Source: Pseudomonas migulae (GTDB lineage: Bacteria; Pseudomonadota; Gammaproteobacteria; Pseudomonadales; Pseudomonadaceae). From it: DNA of 64,000 nt. A program made the translations under genes and the position numbers. The DNA lies in NCBI RefSeq assembly GCF_024169315.1, contig NZ_JALJWR010000001.1:5072501-5136500 (forward strand), given 5' to 3'. A model generated the notes under the pieces. It did not search any database and had not been told where the DNA came from. It saw only the letters and a list, made by a program, of their open reading frames with translations. Each line of letters begins with the position of its first letter. Position 1 is the first letter of the stretch. Of the stretch, positions 30,108 through 38,031 are shown piece after piece.

Positions 30108-30604
30108 TGCGTCAGATTCGTCCCGCCGCGATCATCGACCGCAGCCGTGATCGTGATTTCATGCGCGAAGCCCTGGCCCTGGCCGCCCAAGGTGCGGCGC
30201 TGGGCGAAGTGCCGGTGGGCGCGGTGCTGGTTCAGGACGGTGAAATCATCGGTCGTGGTTTCAATTGCCCGATCAGCGGCAACGACCCGAGCGCGCATGC
30301 CGAGATGGTCGCGATCCGTGCCGCGGCTTTGGCGGCCAGCAACTACCGCCTGCCGGGCAGCACGCTGTACGTGACGCTCGAGCCGTGCAGCATGTGCGCC
30401 GGGTTGATCGTGCACTCGCGGATTGCGCGGGTGGTGTATGGCGCTTTGGAGCCGAAAGCGGGGATTGTGCAGAGTCAGGGGCAGTTTTTTACCCAGGGCT
30501 TTTTGAATCACCGGGTGTTGTATGAAGGTGGGGTGTTGGCGGAAGAGTGCGGGGCGGTTTTGAGTGAGTTCTTCAAGGCCCGTCGCGCAAAACCTTCAGA
30601 ATAA
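30107..30604 (+). CDS. tadA: tRNA adenosine(34) deaminase TadA
   Basis: TadA converts A34 of tRNA-Arg(ACG) to inosine. In the 165-residue protein the zinc ligands and catalytic glutamate are H64 and E66 (AHAEM) and C94/C97 (PCSMC). The start ATG overlaps the stop of the multicopper oxidase, indicating translational coupling between functionally unrelated genes. A REP fragment and an IS element follow 12-25 bp downstream. Confidence 0.96.
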   Translation: MRQIRPAAIIDRSRDRDFMREALALAAQGAALGEVPVGAVLVQDGEIIGRGFNCPISGNDPSAHAEMVAIRAAALAASNYRLPGSTLYVTLEPCSMCAGLIVHSRIARVVYGALEPKAGIVQSQGQFFTQGFLNHRVLYEGGVLAEECGAVLSEFFKARRAKPSE

Positions 30605-30616
30605 ACACCGACCAAT

Positions 30617-30629
30617 GTGGGAGCGGGCT
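30617..30629. repeat. Left part of a REP split by an IS
   Basis: GTGGGAGCGGGCT is the first half of a REP palindrome; its continuation resumes at 31873. The last three bases, GCT (30627-30629), are repeated at the other side of the IS as the target duplication. Confidence 0.8.
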
Positions 30630-30700
30630 TGAACTGGCCTAATGATTTTGGACATCTCAATCGGGCGCTATGATGGCGCCCAAATCTGAGGTGTTTGGAT

Positions 30701-31003
30701 ATGCGTAAATCCTATTCGAGTGAGTTCAAACTCAAGGCTGCCAGCCTGGTGCTGGATGAGGGGCAGTCGGTTCCCGAGGTCTGTGCCAATCTGGATATCG
30801 GTCCTACGGCCTTGCGCCGCTGGGTCGATCAAGTTCGCAAGGAGCGCTTGGGCTCGACTCCGGTGGGCGCCAAGGCGATTACCGCGGATCAGCGAGAGAT
30901 CCAGAAACTCAAAGCCTTGCTCAGGCAAAAAGACCTGGATATCGAAATCCTAAAAAAGGCCAGTGCTCTCCTGCTTTTGGACGCCAAAGATCATTCTCGT
31001 TGA
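30701..31003 (+). CDS. IS3-family transposase OrfA
   Basis: The 100-residue helix-turn-helix protein (HTH_Tnp_1 type: MRKSYSSEFKLKAASLVLDE ... ALRRWVDQ) has a leucine-zipper-like C-terminal part (LLRQKDLDIEILKKASALLL). OrfA binds the inverted repeats. A -1 ribosomal frameshift at A AAA AAG (30952-30958) would fuse it to OrfB to give the active transposase; there is no stop in the -1 frame between the slippery site and orfB. Confidence 0.92.
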   Translation: MRKSYSSEFKLKAASLVLDEGQSVPEVCANLDIGPTALRRWVDQVRKERLGSTPVGAKAITADQREIQKLKALLRQKDLDIEILKKASALLLLDAKDHSR

Positions 31004-31836
31004 TCGATGAGCTGGACGAGCAGTACGGCGTTAACAATTGCTGTCGGGTTTTTGGTGTCAACCGCAGCAGCTTTTACGCCTGGCGTCAGCGCCAAGGCAA
31101 AGTGAACCCTGAGCGGGAGAAGCTCAAGGCCGTGCTGGTTAAGCATCACAGGGCGTCGAGGGAGTCTGCGGGCGCACGCACCTTGGCCAAAGAGCTGCAA
31201 GCTGATGGACATCGTGTCGGGCGGTACATGGCCCGCAGCTTGATGCGCGAAGCTGGTATCGCCAGCCGTCAGCGCCGGCGCCATAAGTACAAATCGCCCG
31301 GCGTTGAGGCGTTGGTGGCGCCGCACGTCCTCAAGCGCAAGTTTGATGTCACGGCGGTCAATCAGGTGTGGTGCGGGGACGTGACGTATATCAAGGTCGG
31401 TAAGCGGTGGCTGTATTTCGCGGCGGTTCTGGATTTGTACGCCCGCCGGATCGTGGGCTGGTCGTTTTCGATGATCTCCGATGCCACCCTGACCTGCGAA
31501 GCCTTGCGGATGGCGGTTGAGTTGCGCAGTCGCCCAAAAGACGTACTGTTTCACTCAGACCAAGGTTGTCAGTACACCAGCCATAAGTTCAGGAATGAGC
31601 TGCTGGCACACGGGCTCCGGCAAAGCATGAGCCGTAAGGGCGAGTGCTGGGACAACGCTCCGATGGAGCGCTTCTTTGGCAGTTTGAAATCAGAGTGGGT
31701 GCCCGAAACAGGCTACGGATCGGAACATGAGGCCCGAGCGGATGTGCAGCGCTATGTCTCGCGCTACAACATCGCCAGGCCTCACAGTTACAACGACTAC
31801 CGGCCGCCAGTCACGATGGAGAGACTGGCGGCGTAA
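31000..31836 (+). CDS. IS3-family transposase OrfB (integrase catalytic domain)
   Basis: The 278-residue integrase-like protein contains an HTH_21 region followed by the DDE core: D in WCGDVTYIK, D in FHSDQGCQYTS and E in NAPMERFFGSLKSE. It lies in the -1 frame relative to OrfA and overlaps it by 4 bp. A TTG at 31000 could start it alone, but expression as an OrfAB fusion by frameshifting is the normal route. All catalytic residues are present. Confidence 0.92.
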   Translation: MIDELDEQYGVNNCCRVFGVNRSSFYAWRQRQGKVNPEREKLKAVLVKHHRASRESAGARTLAKELQADGHRVGRYMARSLMREAGIASRQRRRHKYKSPGVEALVAPHVLKRKFDVTAVNQVWCGDVTYIKVGKRWLYFAAVLDLYARRIVGWSFSMISDATLTCEALRMAVELRSRPKDVLFHSDQGCQYTSHKFRNELLAHGLRQSMSRKGECWDNAPMERFFGSLKSEWVPETGYGSEHEARADVQRYVSRYNIARPHSYNDYRPPVTMERLAA

Positions 31837-31872
31837 ACCTTAATTGGTGTCCAAGATTACTTGACCAGTTCA

Positions 31873-31885
31873 GCTTGCTCGCGAA
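31873..31885. repeat. Right part of the REP split by the IS
   Basis: GCTTGCTCGCGAA continues the palindrome that begins at 30617; joining the two halves and removing one GCT restores GGGAGCGGGCTTGCTCGCGA. Confidence 0.8.
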
Positions 31886-31924
31886 TGCAGTTTAACATCC
31901 AACAGATATGTTGACTGATCCACC

Positions 31925-31992
31925 GCCTTCGCGGGCAAGCCTCGCTCCTACAGGAATCGGTGATCCGTAGGAGCGAGGCTTGCCCGCGAAGC
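31925..31992. repeat. Compact REPIN downstream of cmoB
   Basis: GCCTTCGCGGGCAAGCCTCG and CGAGGCTTGCCCGCGAAGC are inverted around CTCCTAC/GTAGGAG arms. It lies 2 bp from the cmoB stop. Confidence 0.88.
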
Positions 31993-31994
31993 TT

Positions 31995-32951
31995 TTACTT
32001 GCGAGCGACGATCACGGCACGCATCGGCGCCGGCAGCCCTTCAACAGTCTTGCTGTGATCGTCCGGATCAAGGAAATCACTCAGCGACTGATACTTCATC
32101 CACTCCGTCCCGCGCTGTTCCTCGATGGTCGTCACGCTCACATCCACGCACTTCACATCCGTGAACCCGGCGCGGCGCAACCAGAGCATCAGCGCCGGCA
32201 CCGACGGCAGGAACCACACATTGCGCATCTGCGCATAGCGATCTTCCGGCACCAGCACTTGCTGCTGATCGCCTTCGATCACCAGCGTTTCCAGCACCAG
32301 TTCGCCGCCCTTGACCAGGCAATCCTTCAGCGCCAGCAAATGCTCGATCGGTGAACGGCGGTGGTAGAACACGCCCATGGAAAACACCGTGTCGAACCCT
32401 TCAAGATTGGGCGGCAGGTCTTCGAACGGGAACGGCAGGTGCCAGGCATTCGGCTCGGACAGGTAACGCTGCACCGCCTGGAACTGGCAAAAGAACAGCC
32501 AGTTCGGATCGACGCCGATCACGCTGTCCGCTCCGGCACCGAGCATGCGCCACATGTAGTAGCCGTTGCCGCAGCCGACATCGAGGATGCGTTTGCCCTT
32601 CAGGTCCAGGTGCGGGGCGACCCGCGACCATTTCCAGTCCGAGCGCCATTCAGTATCGACATGCACGCCGAACAGATCGAACGGCCCTTTGCGCCACGGC
32701 GACAAGCCCATCAGCGCTGTACGCATCTGCGCGCGGGTTGCGTCGTCGCAATCGGTGTCCAGCGTCAGACCGTTCAGCAAATCCACTTCGCTCGGCTGGA
32801 TCTTCGGCAAGGCGTCCAGCGCACTTTGCCAGCGCTCGAGGTCGCCGTGACCCTTTTCCATCTTCTTGTCGAGTTGCGCTTGTAGGGTGTTGGCCCAATC
32901 GGCCAGCGGAGTGCCCGCCAAGCGGCGGGCGAGGGGGGACAGATCAATCAT
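31995..32951 (-). CDS. cmoB: tRNA U34 carboxymethyltransferase CmoB
   Basis: CmoB transfers the carboxymethyl group of carboxy-SAM to 5-hydroxyuridine 34 of tRNA, giving cmo5U. The 318-residue protein shows a Rossmann methyltransferase core with motif [15 protein letters not shown] and the family segment [18 protein letters not shown]. The C terminus is typical ([19 protein letters not shown]: [17 protein letters not shown]). Its start overlaps the end of cmoA by 4 bp (ATGA), so both steps of the pathway are coupled. Confidence 0.96.
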   Translation of the reverse strand: MIDLSPLARRLAGTPLADWANTLQAQLDKKMEKGHGDLERWQSALDALPKIQPSEVDLLNGLTLDTDCDDATRAQMRTALMGLSPWRKGPFDLFGVHVDTEWRSDWKWSRVAPHLDLKGKRILDVGCGNGYYMWRMLGAGADSVIGVDPNWLFFCQFQAVQRYLSEPNAWHLPFPFEDLPPNLEGFDTVFSMGVFYHRRSPIEHLLALKDCLVKGGELVLETLVIEGDQQQVLVPEDRYAQMRNVWFLPSVPALMLWLRRAGFTDVKCVDVSVTTIEEQRGTEWMKYQSLSDFLDPDDHSKTVEGLPAPMRAVIVARK

Positions 32952-33691
32952 GGCAAGGCAATCAACGAGGCAAAGTTAAGACACTGGAACCACGGCACGA
33001 CTTTCGAGAAACCGGCAGCCAGCAGGCGTTCGCGGTGTTCTTCGAGGCTGTCGGGCTTCATGACATTTTCGATGGCGCTGCGCTTCTGGGCGATTTCCAG
33101 TTCGCTGTAGCCGTTGGCGCGTTTAAAGGCGACGTGCAGGTCGGTGAGCAGCGCGTGTTCTTCGGGGTCGTTGAAGCGCAGCTTTTCCGAGAGGATCAAC
33201 GCGCCGCCGGGCAGCAATGATTGGCGAATACGCGAGAGCAACGCAGTGCGCTGATCCGGCGCAATGAACTGCAGGGTGAAGTTCAGCGCCACCACCGAGG
33301 CGGGTTGGAATTGCAGGGCGAGGATGTCGCCTTCGATCACTTCGACCGGGAGCAACTCCTGGAACATCGAGTCCTGACCGTTGAGGTATTCGCGGCAGCG
33401 TTCGACCATGGCGGCGGAGTTATCCACAGCGATGACGCGGCAACCGTCGGTGCGCACATGTCGGCGCAACGCCTGGGTCACTGCACCGAGGGACGAACCC
33501 AGGTCATAGAGCACGCTGTTGGGCTGGGCGAATTGTGCGGCGAGCACGCCGAGGTTTTCGACGATGGTCGGATAACCTGGCACCGAGCGCTTGATCATGT
33601 CCGGGAACACCCGCACCACGTCCTCGTTAAAGGCGAAGTCAGGCACCTGGGCCAAAGGCTGGGCGAAAAGGCGATCGGGTTCTTTGCTCAC
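32948..33691 (-). CDS. cmoA: Carboxy-S-adenosyl-L-methionine synthase CmoA
   Basis: CmoA makes carboxy-SAM from SAM and prephenate, supplying CmoB. The 247-residue protein has the SAM-binding motif [10 protein letters not shown] and the family sequence [21 protein letters not shown] choose the GTG at 33691 (MSKEPDRLF), the N terminus seen in relatives; an ATG 12 codons upstream is possible, and the open frame upstream of that runs through repeat DNA. It is the first gene of cmoAB. Confidence 0.94.
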   Translation of the reverse strand: MSKEPDRLFAQPLAQVPDFAFNEDVVRVFPDMIKRSVPGYPTIVENLGVLAAQFAQPNSVLYDLGSSLGAVTQALRRHVRTDGCRVIAVDNSAAMVERCREYLNGQDSMFQELLPVEVIEGDILALQFQPASVVALNFTLQFIAPDQRTALLSRIRQSLLPGGALILSEKLRFNDPEEHALLTDLHVAFKRANGYSELEIAQKRSAIENVMKPDSLEEHRERLLAAGFSKVVPWFQCLNFASLIALP

Positions 33692-33783
33692 GGCGGTTCC
33701 AGCGGCGTAGGTGGAAAAGGCCGGCATTTTAGCCAACTTGGCGCGGGGATGCGCGGGTTGTCGGATGGGGTGAGGGGATTTAT

Positions 33784-33885
33784 CTGTGGCGAGGGGATTT
33801 ATCCCCGTTGGACTGCGCAGCAGTCCTTGAGTCGTCGCTTGGCGCCTGCTTCGCAGCCGAACGGGGATAAATCCCCTCGCCACAG
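33784..33885. repeat. Inverted intergenic repeat (GTGGCGAGGGGATT family)
   Basis: CTGTGGCGAGGGGATTTATC and GATAAATCCCCTCGCCACAG are perfect 20-bp inverted ends. Inside are a second pair of arms CCCCGTTGGACTGC and a TTCGCAGCCGAACGGGG partner. It lies between cmoA and the YhhN gene. Confidence 0.85.
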
Positions 33886-33888
33886 GGG

Positions 33889-34524
33889 TCAGTGTTGTTT
33901 TTGAGTGAACGCCGACGCCGTGATACCCCATTGCCCCAGCCAGTAACTGAGGATAATCACGTAAGGCGCGGCATTAAACGGCGCAACAAACCGGTTGATA
34001 CCAATCACGCTGTCCGAGAACACAAACGCCAGCGCACCCGCTGCCGCCAGGAGTGCCGAGCGTTTTGGGATGTCGGTGCCCAGGCGAGCCAGCGCCCTCC
34101 AGAGCATGGCGCTGATGGCCAGGCCATAGACAATCACCGGGATCAGCAATGGACCCAGCCCATTGGCAATCAAAATCCCCAGCAACACCGCGCCGACAGC
34201 CAGCGCGATAATCAGCGGTAGCAGCGCCAATCGCCGGCAATCGCTCAAGTAGGCCTTCAGATACGCCAGATGCGCGACCAGGAACGCCCCGAGACCAAAC
34301 ACAAACAAATCCACCGGCCACGCCAGCAATACGTCGCCGAGCAGGGAAAAAATCAATCCAAGGCTGATCCAGCGCCGATACTCGCTGGGCGGTGCGTCGT
34401 GCAGCCAACCGAGCAAGGCCAGGACGGGCATCGGTTTGACCAGCAGGCAAAGCAGCGTGGCATGCACACTCACGCCGTAGAGAAAGGTCACCGCGCCCAT
34501 CAGCGCCAGGATCAGCCAGCCCAC
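33889..34524 (-). CDS. YhhN/TMEM86-family membrane protein (lysoplasmalogenase-like)
   Basis: The 211-residue protein consists almost entirely of hydrophobic helices (about eight, e.g. [19 protein letters not shown] and [20 protein letters not shown]). The conserved polar residues of the family are visible: K in [10 protein letters not shown] in SLLGDVLLA, and SD in [10 protein letters not shown]. Eukaryotic TMEM86 relatives hydrolyse lysoplasmalogens, but the bacterial substrate is unsettled. Its start is 2 bp from the end of the next minus-strand gene, suggesting co-transcription with the lipoprotein upstream. Confidence 0.88.
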   Translation of the reverse strand: MGWLILALMGAVTFLYGVSVHATLLCLLVKPMPVLALLGWLHDAPPSEYRRWISLGLIFSLLGDVLLAWPVDLFVFGLGAFLVAHLAYLKAYLSDCRRLALLPLIIALAVGAVLLGILIANGLGPLLIPVIVYGLAISAMLWRALARLGTDIPKRSALLAAAGALAFVFSDSVIGINRFVAPFNAAPYVIILSYWLGQWGITASAFTQKQH

Positions 34525-34526
34525 GA

Positions 34527-34919
34527 TCAGTTAACCGAGATCGCGCAGTCGAAGGTTTCTACCGCCGGCACTTCAGGTGCCCAAGGCTGTTGCGACGTCA
34601 GGCGCAAACGCCCCGAGCCGGCCGCGAACGCCTGGAAGCGCCAGGTCGACACACCGGCGGCGCCCACGACACCGGCATCTTCCGGGTTTCGATAAACCTC
34701 CGGCCCGAGTGCGCGCAATACACCCCCCGCCGAATCCTGGATCGCCCAGCGGTAACCCGTGGTCGGGTTGCTTGGCAGGGTCAGGATCAGGTTTTGCCCG
34801 TTGTGCATCTTCACCGGGCATGCGCTTTGTTTTTCCACAGTCACGTTCTGTTTGGGTTGCGTAGTACAAGCGGTCAGCAGGACGAGCGCGAGGGGGATAA
34901 ACAGGCGGGTGGGGGACAT
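34527..34919 (-). CDS. Chagasin-like (I42) protease inhibitor lipoprotein
   Basis: The 130-residue lipoprotein has a signal peptide with lipobox LLTAC and acylated Cys at 18. The mature part resembles the chagasin/I42 inhibitors of papain-like cysteine peptidases: the NPTTGY loop is present, followed by a Gly-rich loop (GVVGAAG) and a QQPW segment in place of the usual RPW. I start at ATG 34919 because it gives the signal; the frame extends upstream through a REPIN. A role against host or predator proteases is inference. Confidence 0.82.
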   Translation of the reverse strand: MSPTRLFIPLALVLLTACTTQPKQNVTVEKQSACPVKMHNGQNLILTLPSNPTTGYRWAIQDSAGGVLRALGPEVYRNPEDAGVVGAAGVSTWRFQAFAAGSGRLRLTSQQPWAPEVPAVETFDCAISVN

Positions 34920-35015
34920 AAGGTCAGTGGCTCCGGCATTCACGACGAACGGCGAGCATAACTGAAGATGAGACAAATTGTGACGGACAGCGGGAGAGAT
35001 GTCGTCCGGGCTGAC

Positions 35016-35108
35016 GCCTTCGCGGGCAAGCCTCGCTCCTACAGATTGTGTGTTACACCACATTGGGTACGACACATGACCGTATGAGCGAGGCTTGCCC
35101 GCGAAAGC
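35016..35108. repeat. REPIN downstream of lon
   Basis: GCCTTCGCGGGCAAGCCTCG and CGAGGCTTGCCCGCGAAAGC are inverted around a spacer. It fills most of the gap between the I42 lipoprotein gene and the 3' end of lon. Confidence 0.87.
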
Positions 35109-35132
35109 GATCTTGCAAACGCTACAGGACCG

Positions 35133-37550
35133 TCAGAACAGAATCTTCGCCACATCCGCAAAGCGCTTGGCAAAGTGCACGGTAATCCCTTCCTTCAGAT
35201 AATCCGGCAATTCCTCAAAACTCCCACGGTTAGGCTCCGGCAGAATCAGTTCGAAGATCTTCTGCCGCCGCGCCGCAATCACCTTCTCGCGCACCCCGCC
35301 AATCGGCAATACATGCCCGGTCAGCGTCAGTTCGCCAGTCATGGCGACGCCTTTTTTCGGCGGCTGGTTGCGGGCCAGGGACAGCAGGGCGCTGGCCATG
35401 GTCACACCGGCACTCGGGCCGTCTTTCGGGGTGGCGCCTTCCGGGACGTGCAGGTGGACGAACGCTTCGTCGAAGAACTTCGGATCACCGCCAAACGACT
35501 TCAGGTTGGAGCTGACGTAGCTGTAGGCGATTTCCGCCGACTCTTTCATCACATCACCCAATTGCCCGGTCAGTTTAAAGCCCCGGTTGAGCGTGTGAAT
35601 CCGCGTCGCTTCGATCGGCAGGGTTGCGCCGCCCATGCTGGTCCAGGCCAGGCCGGTGATCACGCCGGTGCCGGACAGCACTTGCTCATTGCGGAACACC
35701 GGATGACCCAGTGACGCTTCGAGATCCTTCGGCGCAATTTTGATCACCGCTTTCGGTTCGTCGATCAGCTTCACCACGGCTTTACGCACCAGTTTGCCCA
35801 GTTGTTTTTCCAACTGGCGCACCCCGGCTTCACGGGCATAACCGTCGATCAGTGCCTTCAATGCGCTGTCGCTGATCGACAGGCTGCCTTTGGACACACC
35901 GGCCTTTTCCAGTTGTTTCGGCCACAGGTGACGCTTGGCGATGGCGATTTTTTCTTCGGTGATGTAGCCCGACAGGCGAATCACTTCCATCCGGTCCAGC
36001 AATGGGCCGGGGATTGAATCGAGGGTGTTGGCGGTGCAGACGAACAGCACTTTCGACAGGTCCAGACGCAGGTCCAGGTAGTGGTCGAGAAACTCGACGT
36101 TCTGCTCCGGGTCAAGGGTTTCCAGCAGCGCCGAGGCCGGGTCGCCCTGGTAGCTCTGGCCCATCTTGTCGATCTCGTCGAGCATGATCACCGGGTTCAT
36201 CACTTCGACGTCTTTCAACGCCTGCACCAGTTTGCCCGGCTGCGCGCCGATGTAGGTGCGGCGGTGGCCCTTGATCTCGGCTTCGTCGCGCATGCCGCCG
36301 AGGCTGAAGCGATAGAACGGTCGGCCAAGGGATTCGGCGATGGATTTGCCGACGCTGGTCTTGCCCACGCCCGGCGGACCCACCAGCAGCACGATGGAAC
36401 CGCTGATCTCGCCTTTATAGGCACCGACCGCGAGGAATTCGAGGATGCGGTCCTTGATGTCGTCGAGGCCGGCGTGGTGCTTGTCCAGCACCTTGCGCGC
36501 GTGCTTGAGGTCGAGTTTGTCCTCGCCGTACACGCCCCACGGCACCGAGGTGGCCCAGTCGAGGTAGTTGCGGGTGACCGCGTACTCCGGCGATCCGGTT
36601 TCGAGGATCGACAGCTTGTTCATTTCCTCTTCGATGCGTTTCTGCGCCTGCGCCGACAACACCTTGCCTTCCAGACGTTGCTCGAACTGCTCGATGTCGG
36701 CGCTGCGGTCGTCCTTGGTCAGGCCCAGCTCTTGCTGGATGACTTTCAATTGCTCTTTAAGGAAGAACTCGCGCTGATGCTCGCCGATCTTGCGGTTAAC
36801 TTCGGCGGAGATTTCTTTCTGCAGGCGCGCGACTTCGACTTCCTTGCGCAGCATCGGCAGGACTTTTTCCATGCGCTTGAGCATCGGCACGCAGTCGAGC
36901 ACTTCCTGCAGCTCGCTGCCGGTGGCCGAGGTGAGCGCGGCGGCGAAGTCGGTCAGCGGCGACGGATCGTTGGGGCTGAAGCGGTTGAGGTAGTTTTTCA
37001 ACTCTTCGCTGTACAGCGGGTTGAGTGGCAGCAGTTCCTTGATCGCGTTGATCAGCGCCATGCCGTAGGCCTTGACCTCGTCGGTCGGCTCAGTGGGCTG
37101 GTGCGGGTATTCGACTTCCACCAGATACGGCGGGCGATGGTGCTTGAGCCAGGTGCGAATTCGCACACGGGTCAGGCCTTGGGCGACGAACTGCAGTTTG
37201 CCGTTTTCGCGGCTGGCGTGATGCACCTTGACCAGCGTGCCGTAGAGCGGCAGGGCCGAGGTGTCGAAATGGCGCGGGTCTTCCTGGGGCGTGTCCATGT
37301 AGAACAGGGCCAGGGAGTGGTGATCGGATTTGCTCACCAGGTCCAGCGTTTCAGCCCACGGTTCTTCGTTGACGATCACCGGCAGCACTTGGGCCGGGAA
37401 GAACGGGCGATTGTGGATCGGGATGATGTAGACCTTGTCCGGCAGGTTCTGGCCGGGCAGGGCGAGGCCTTTGCCGGTGGAGTGGTGTTCGGCGTTCTCT
37501 GGGTCGGCGTATTCGCTCGGGTCTTCGGGGAATTCTTGCTGGTCGCTCAT
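35133..37550 (-). CDS. lon: ATP-dependent Lon-type protease (AsrA-like second Lon)
   Basis: The 805-residue LonA-type protease has an N-terminal substrate domain, an AAA+ module with Walker A GPPGVGKTS and Walker B IMLDEIDKM, and a C-terminal Ser-Lys peptidase (catalytic Ser in PKDGPSAGVTMAS, Lys in GVREKVIAARR). The N terminus carries about 25 extra acidic residues before IIPIHNRPFFP. Pseudomonas has two such genes; the absence of clpX and hupB as neighbours and the N terminus point to the AsrA-like paralogue rather than classic lon. A heat-shock promoter lies just upstream. The ATG at 37550 follows AGGTG. Confidence 0.93.
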   Translation of the reverse strand: MSDQQEFPEDPSEYADPENAEHHSTGKGLALPGQNLPDKVYIIPIHNRPFFPAQVLPVIVNEEPWAETLDLVSKSDHHSLALFYMDTPQEDPRHFDTSALPLYGTLVKVHHASRENGKLQFVAQGLTRVRIRTWLKHHRPPYLVEVEYPHQPTEPTDEVKAYGMALINAIKELLPLNPLYSEELKNYLNRFSPNDPSPLTDFAAALTSATGSELQEVLDCVPMLKRMEKVLPMLRKEVEVARLQKEISAEVNRKIGEHQREFFLKEQLKVIQQELGLTKDDRSADIEQFEQRLEGKVLSAQAQKRIEEEMNKLSILETGSPEYAVTRNYLDWATSVPWGVYGEDKLDLKHARKVLDKHHAGLDDIKDRILEFLAVGAYKGEISGSIVLLVGPPGVGKTSVGKSIAESLGRPFYRFSLGGMRDEAEIKGHRRTYIGAQPGKLVQALKDVEVMNPVIMLDEIDKMGQSYQGDPASALLETLDPEQNVEFLDHYLDLRLDLSKVLFVCTANTLDSIPGPLLDRMEVIRLSGYITEEKIAIAKRHLWPKQLEKAGVSKGSLSISDSALKALIDGYAREAGVRQLEKQLGKLVRKAVVKLIDEPKAVIKIAPKDLEASLGHPVFRNEQVLSGTGVITGLAWTSMGGATLPIEATRIHTLNRGFKLTGQLGDVMKESAEIAYSYVSSNLKSFGGDPKFFDEAFVHLHVPEGATPKDGPSAGVTMASALLSLARNQPPKKGVAMTGELTLTGHVLPIGGVREKVIAARRQKIFELILPEPNRGSFEELPDYLKEGITVHFAKRFADVAKILF

Positions 37551-37579
37551 GGGGCACCTGCGCAATGGGGTATGGGTCT

Positions 37580-37609
37580 TAGATGGGGCAGGTGGGGGGT
37601 GGTTTCAAT
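37580..37609 (-). promoter_or_regulatory. Sigma-32 (heat-shock) promoter of lon
   Basis: On the minus strand ATTGAAA (from 37609) is followed 15 bp after its ATTGAA core by CCCCATCTA (37588-37580). This is close to the RpoH consensus CTTGAA and CCCCATNTA. The predicted start lies about 20-25 bases before the lon ATG. Confidence 0.75.
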
Positions 37610-37686
37610 GGTCTTGGATAATTCAAGGTGTGTGTTCAGGGTCTGGACAGGTAGTGGCGGCCTCTGGGCCGACCAGGTTTTTGGGT

Positions 37687-37946
37687 GGTTGGGTACATAT
37701 CCATTTCTGCGGTAACGGCGGCTGGCGGTTTCGCCCTTACGGCGAGTCCCTTTTGTCAAACGCCACAAAAGGAACCAAAAAGTCTTGCCCCGGCGTCCGG
37801 CCCCTCGCTCAGGCTCGGCGTTCCTTCGCTCCGGTCCTGCTCCGTGGGCCCGCCGCCATCGGCCATCCATGGCCGGGGGCGGCTAACCCGGCATCCATGC
37901 CGGGTTGCCCACTGCGCAGAACCTCCACTCAGCCTCCCGAAGGGGC
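37687..37946. repeat. Dispersed 260-bp element, copy 1
   Basis: From GGTTGGGTACATATCC to about CCGAAGGGG this segment is closely similar to 63603-63862, especially in the last 130 bases. It contains several hairpins: CCTTTTGT/ACAAAAGG (37749-37756 with 37765-37772), GGCCAT/ATGGCC and CCCGGCAT/ATGCCGGG. No coding frame is conserved between the copies. It occupies part of the 1.1-kb gap between lon and nagE. Confidence 0.85.
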
Positions 37947-38031
37947 GGGTGGATCAAGATCAAGAGCTGCAGGCGAGCTAACGCTCGGCCTGATGAGTGG
38001 TGGAAAGCGGGTGTGCGCCGGCCAGCTTTTT

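Larger units (their letters stand above)
30630..31872 (+). mobile_element. IS3-family insertion sequence, complete
   Basis: The 1243-bp element is bounded by imperfect inverted repeats beginning TGAACTGG and sharing TTGGACA further in (30630 inward; complement from 31872). It contains overlapping orfA and orfB with the canonical A AAA AAG slippery site at 30952-30958. It is flanked by 3-bp direct repeats GCT (30627-30629 and 31873-31875). All parts are intact, so it may be active. It has inserted into the centre of a REP sequence. Confidence 0.92.
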
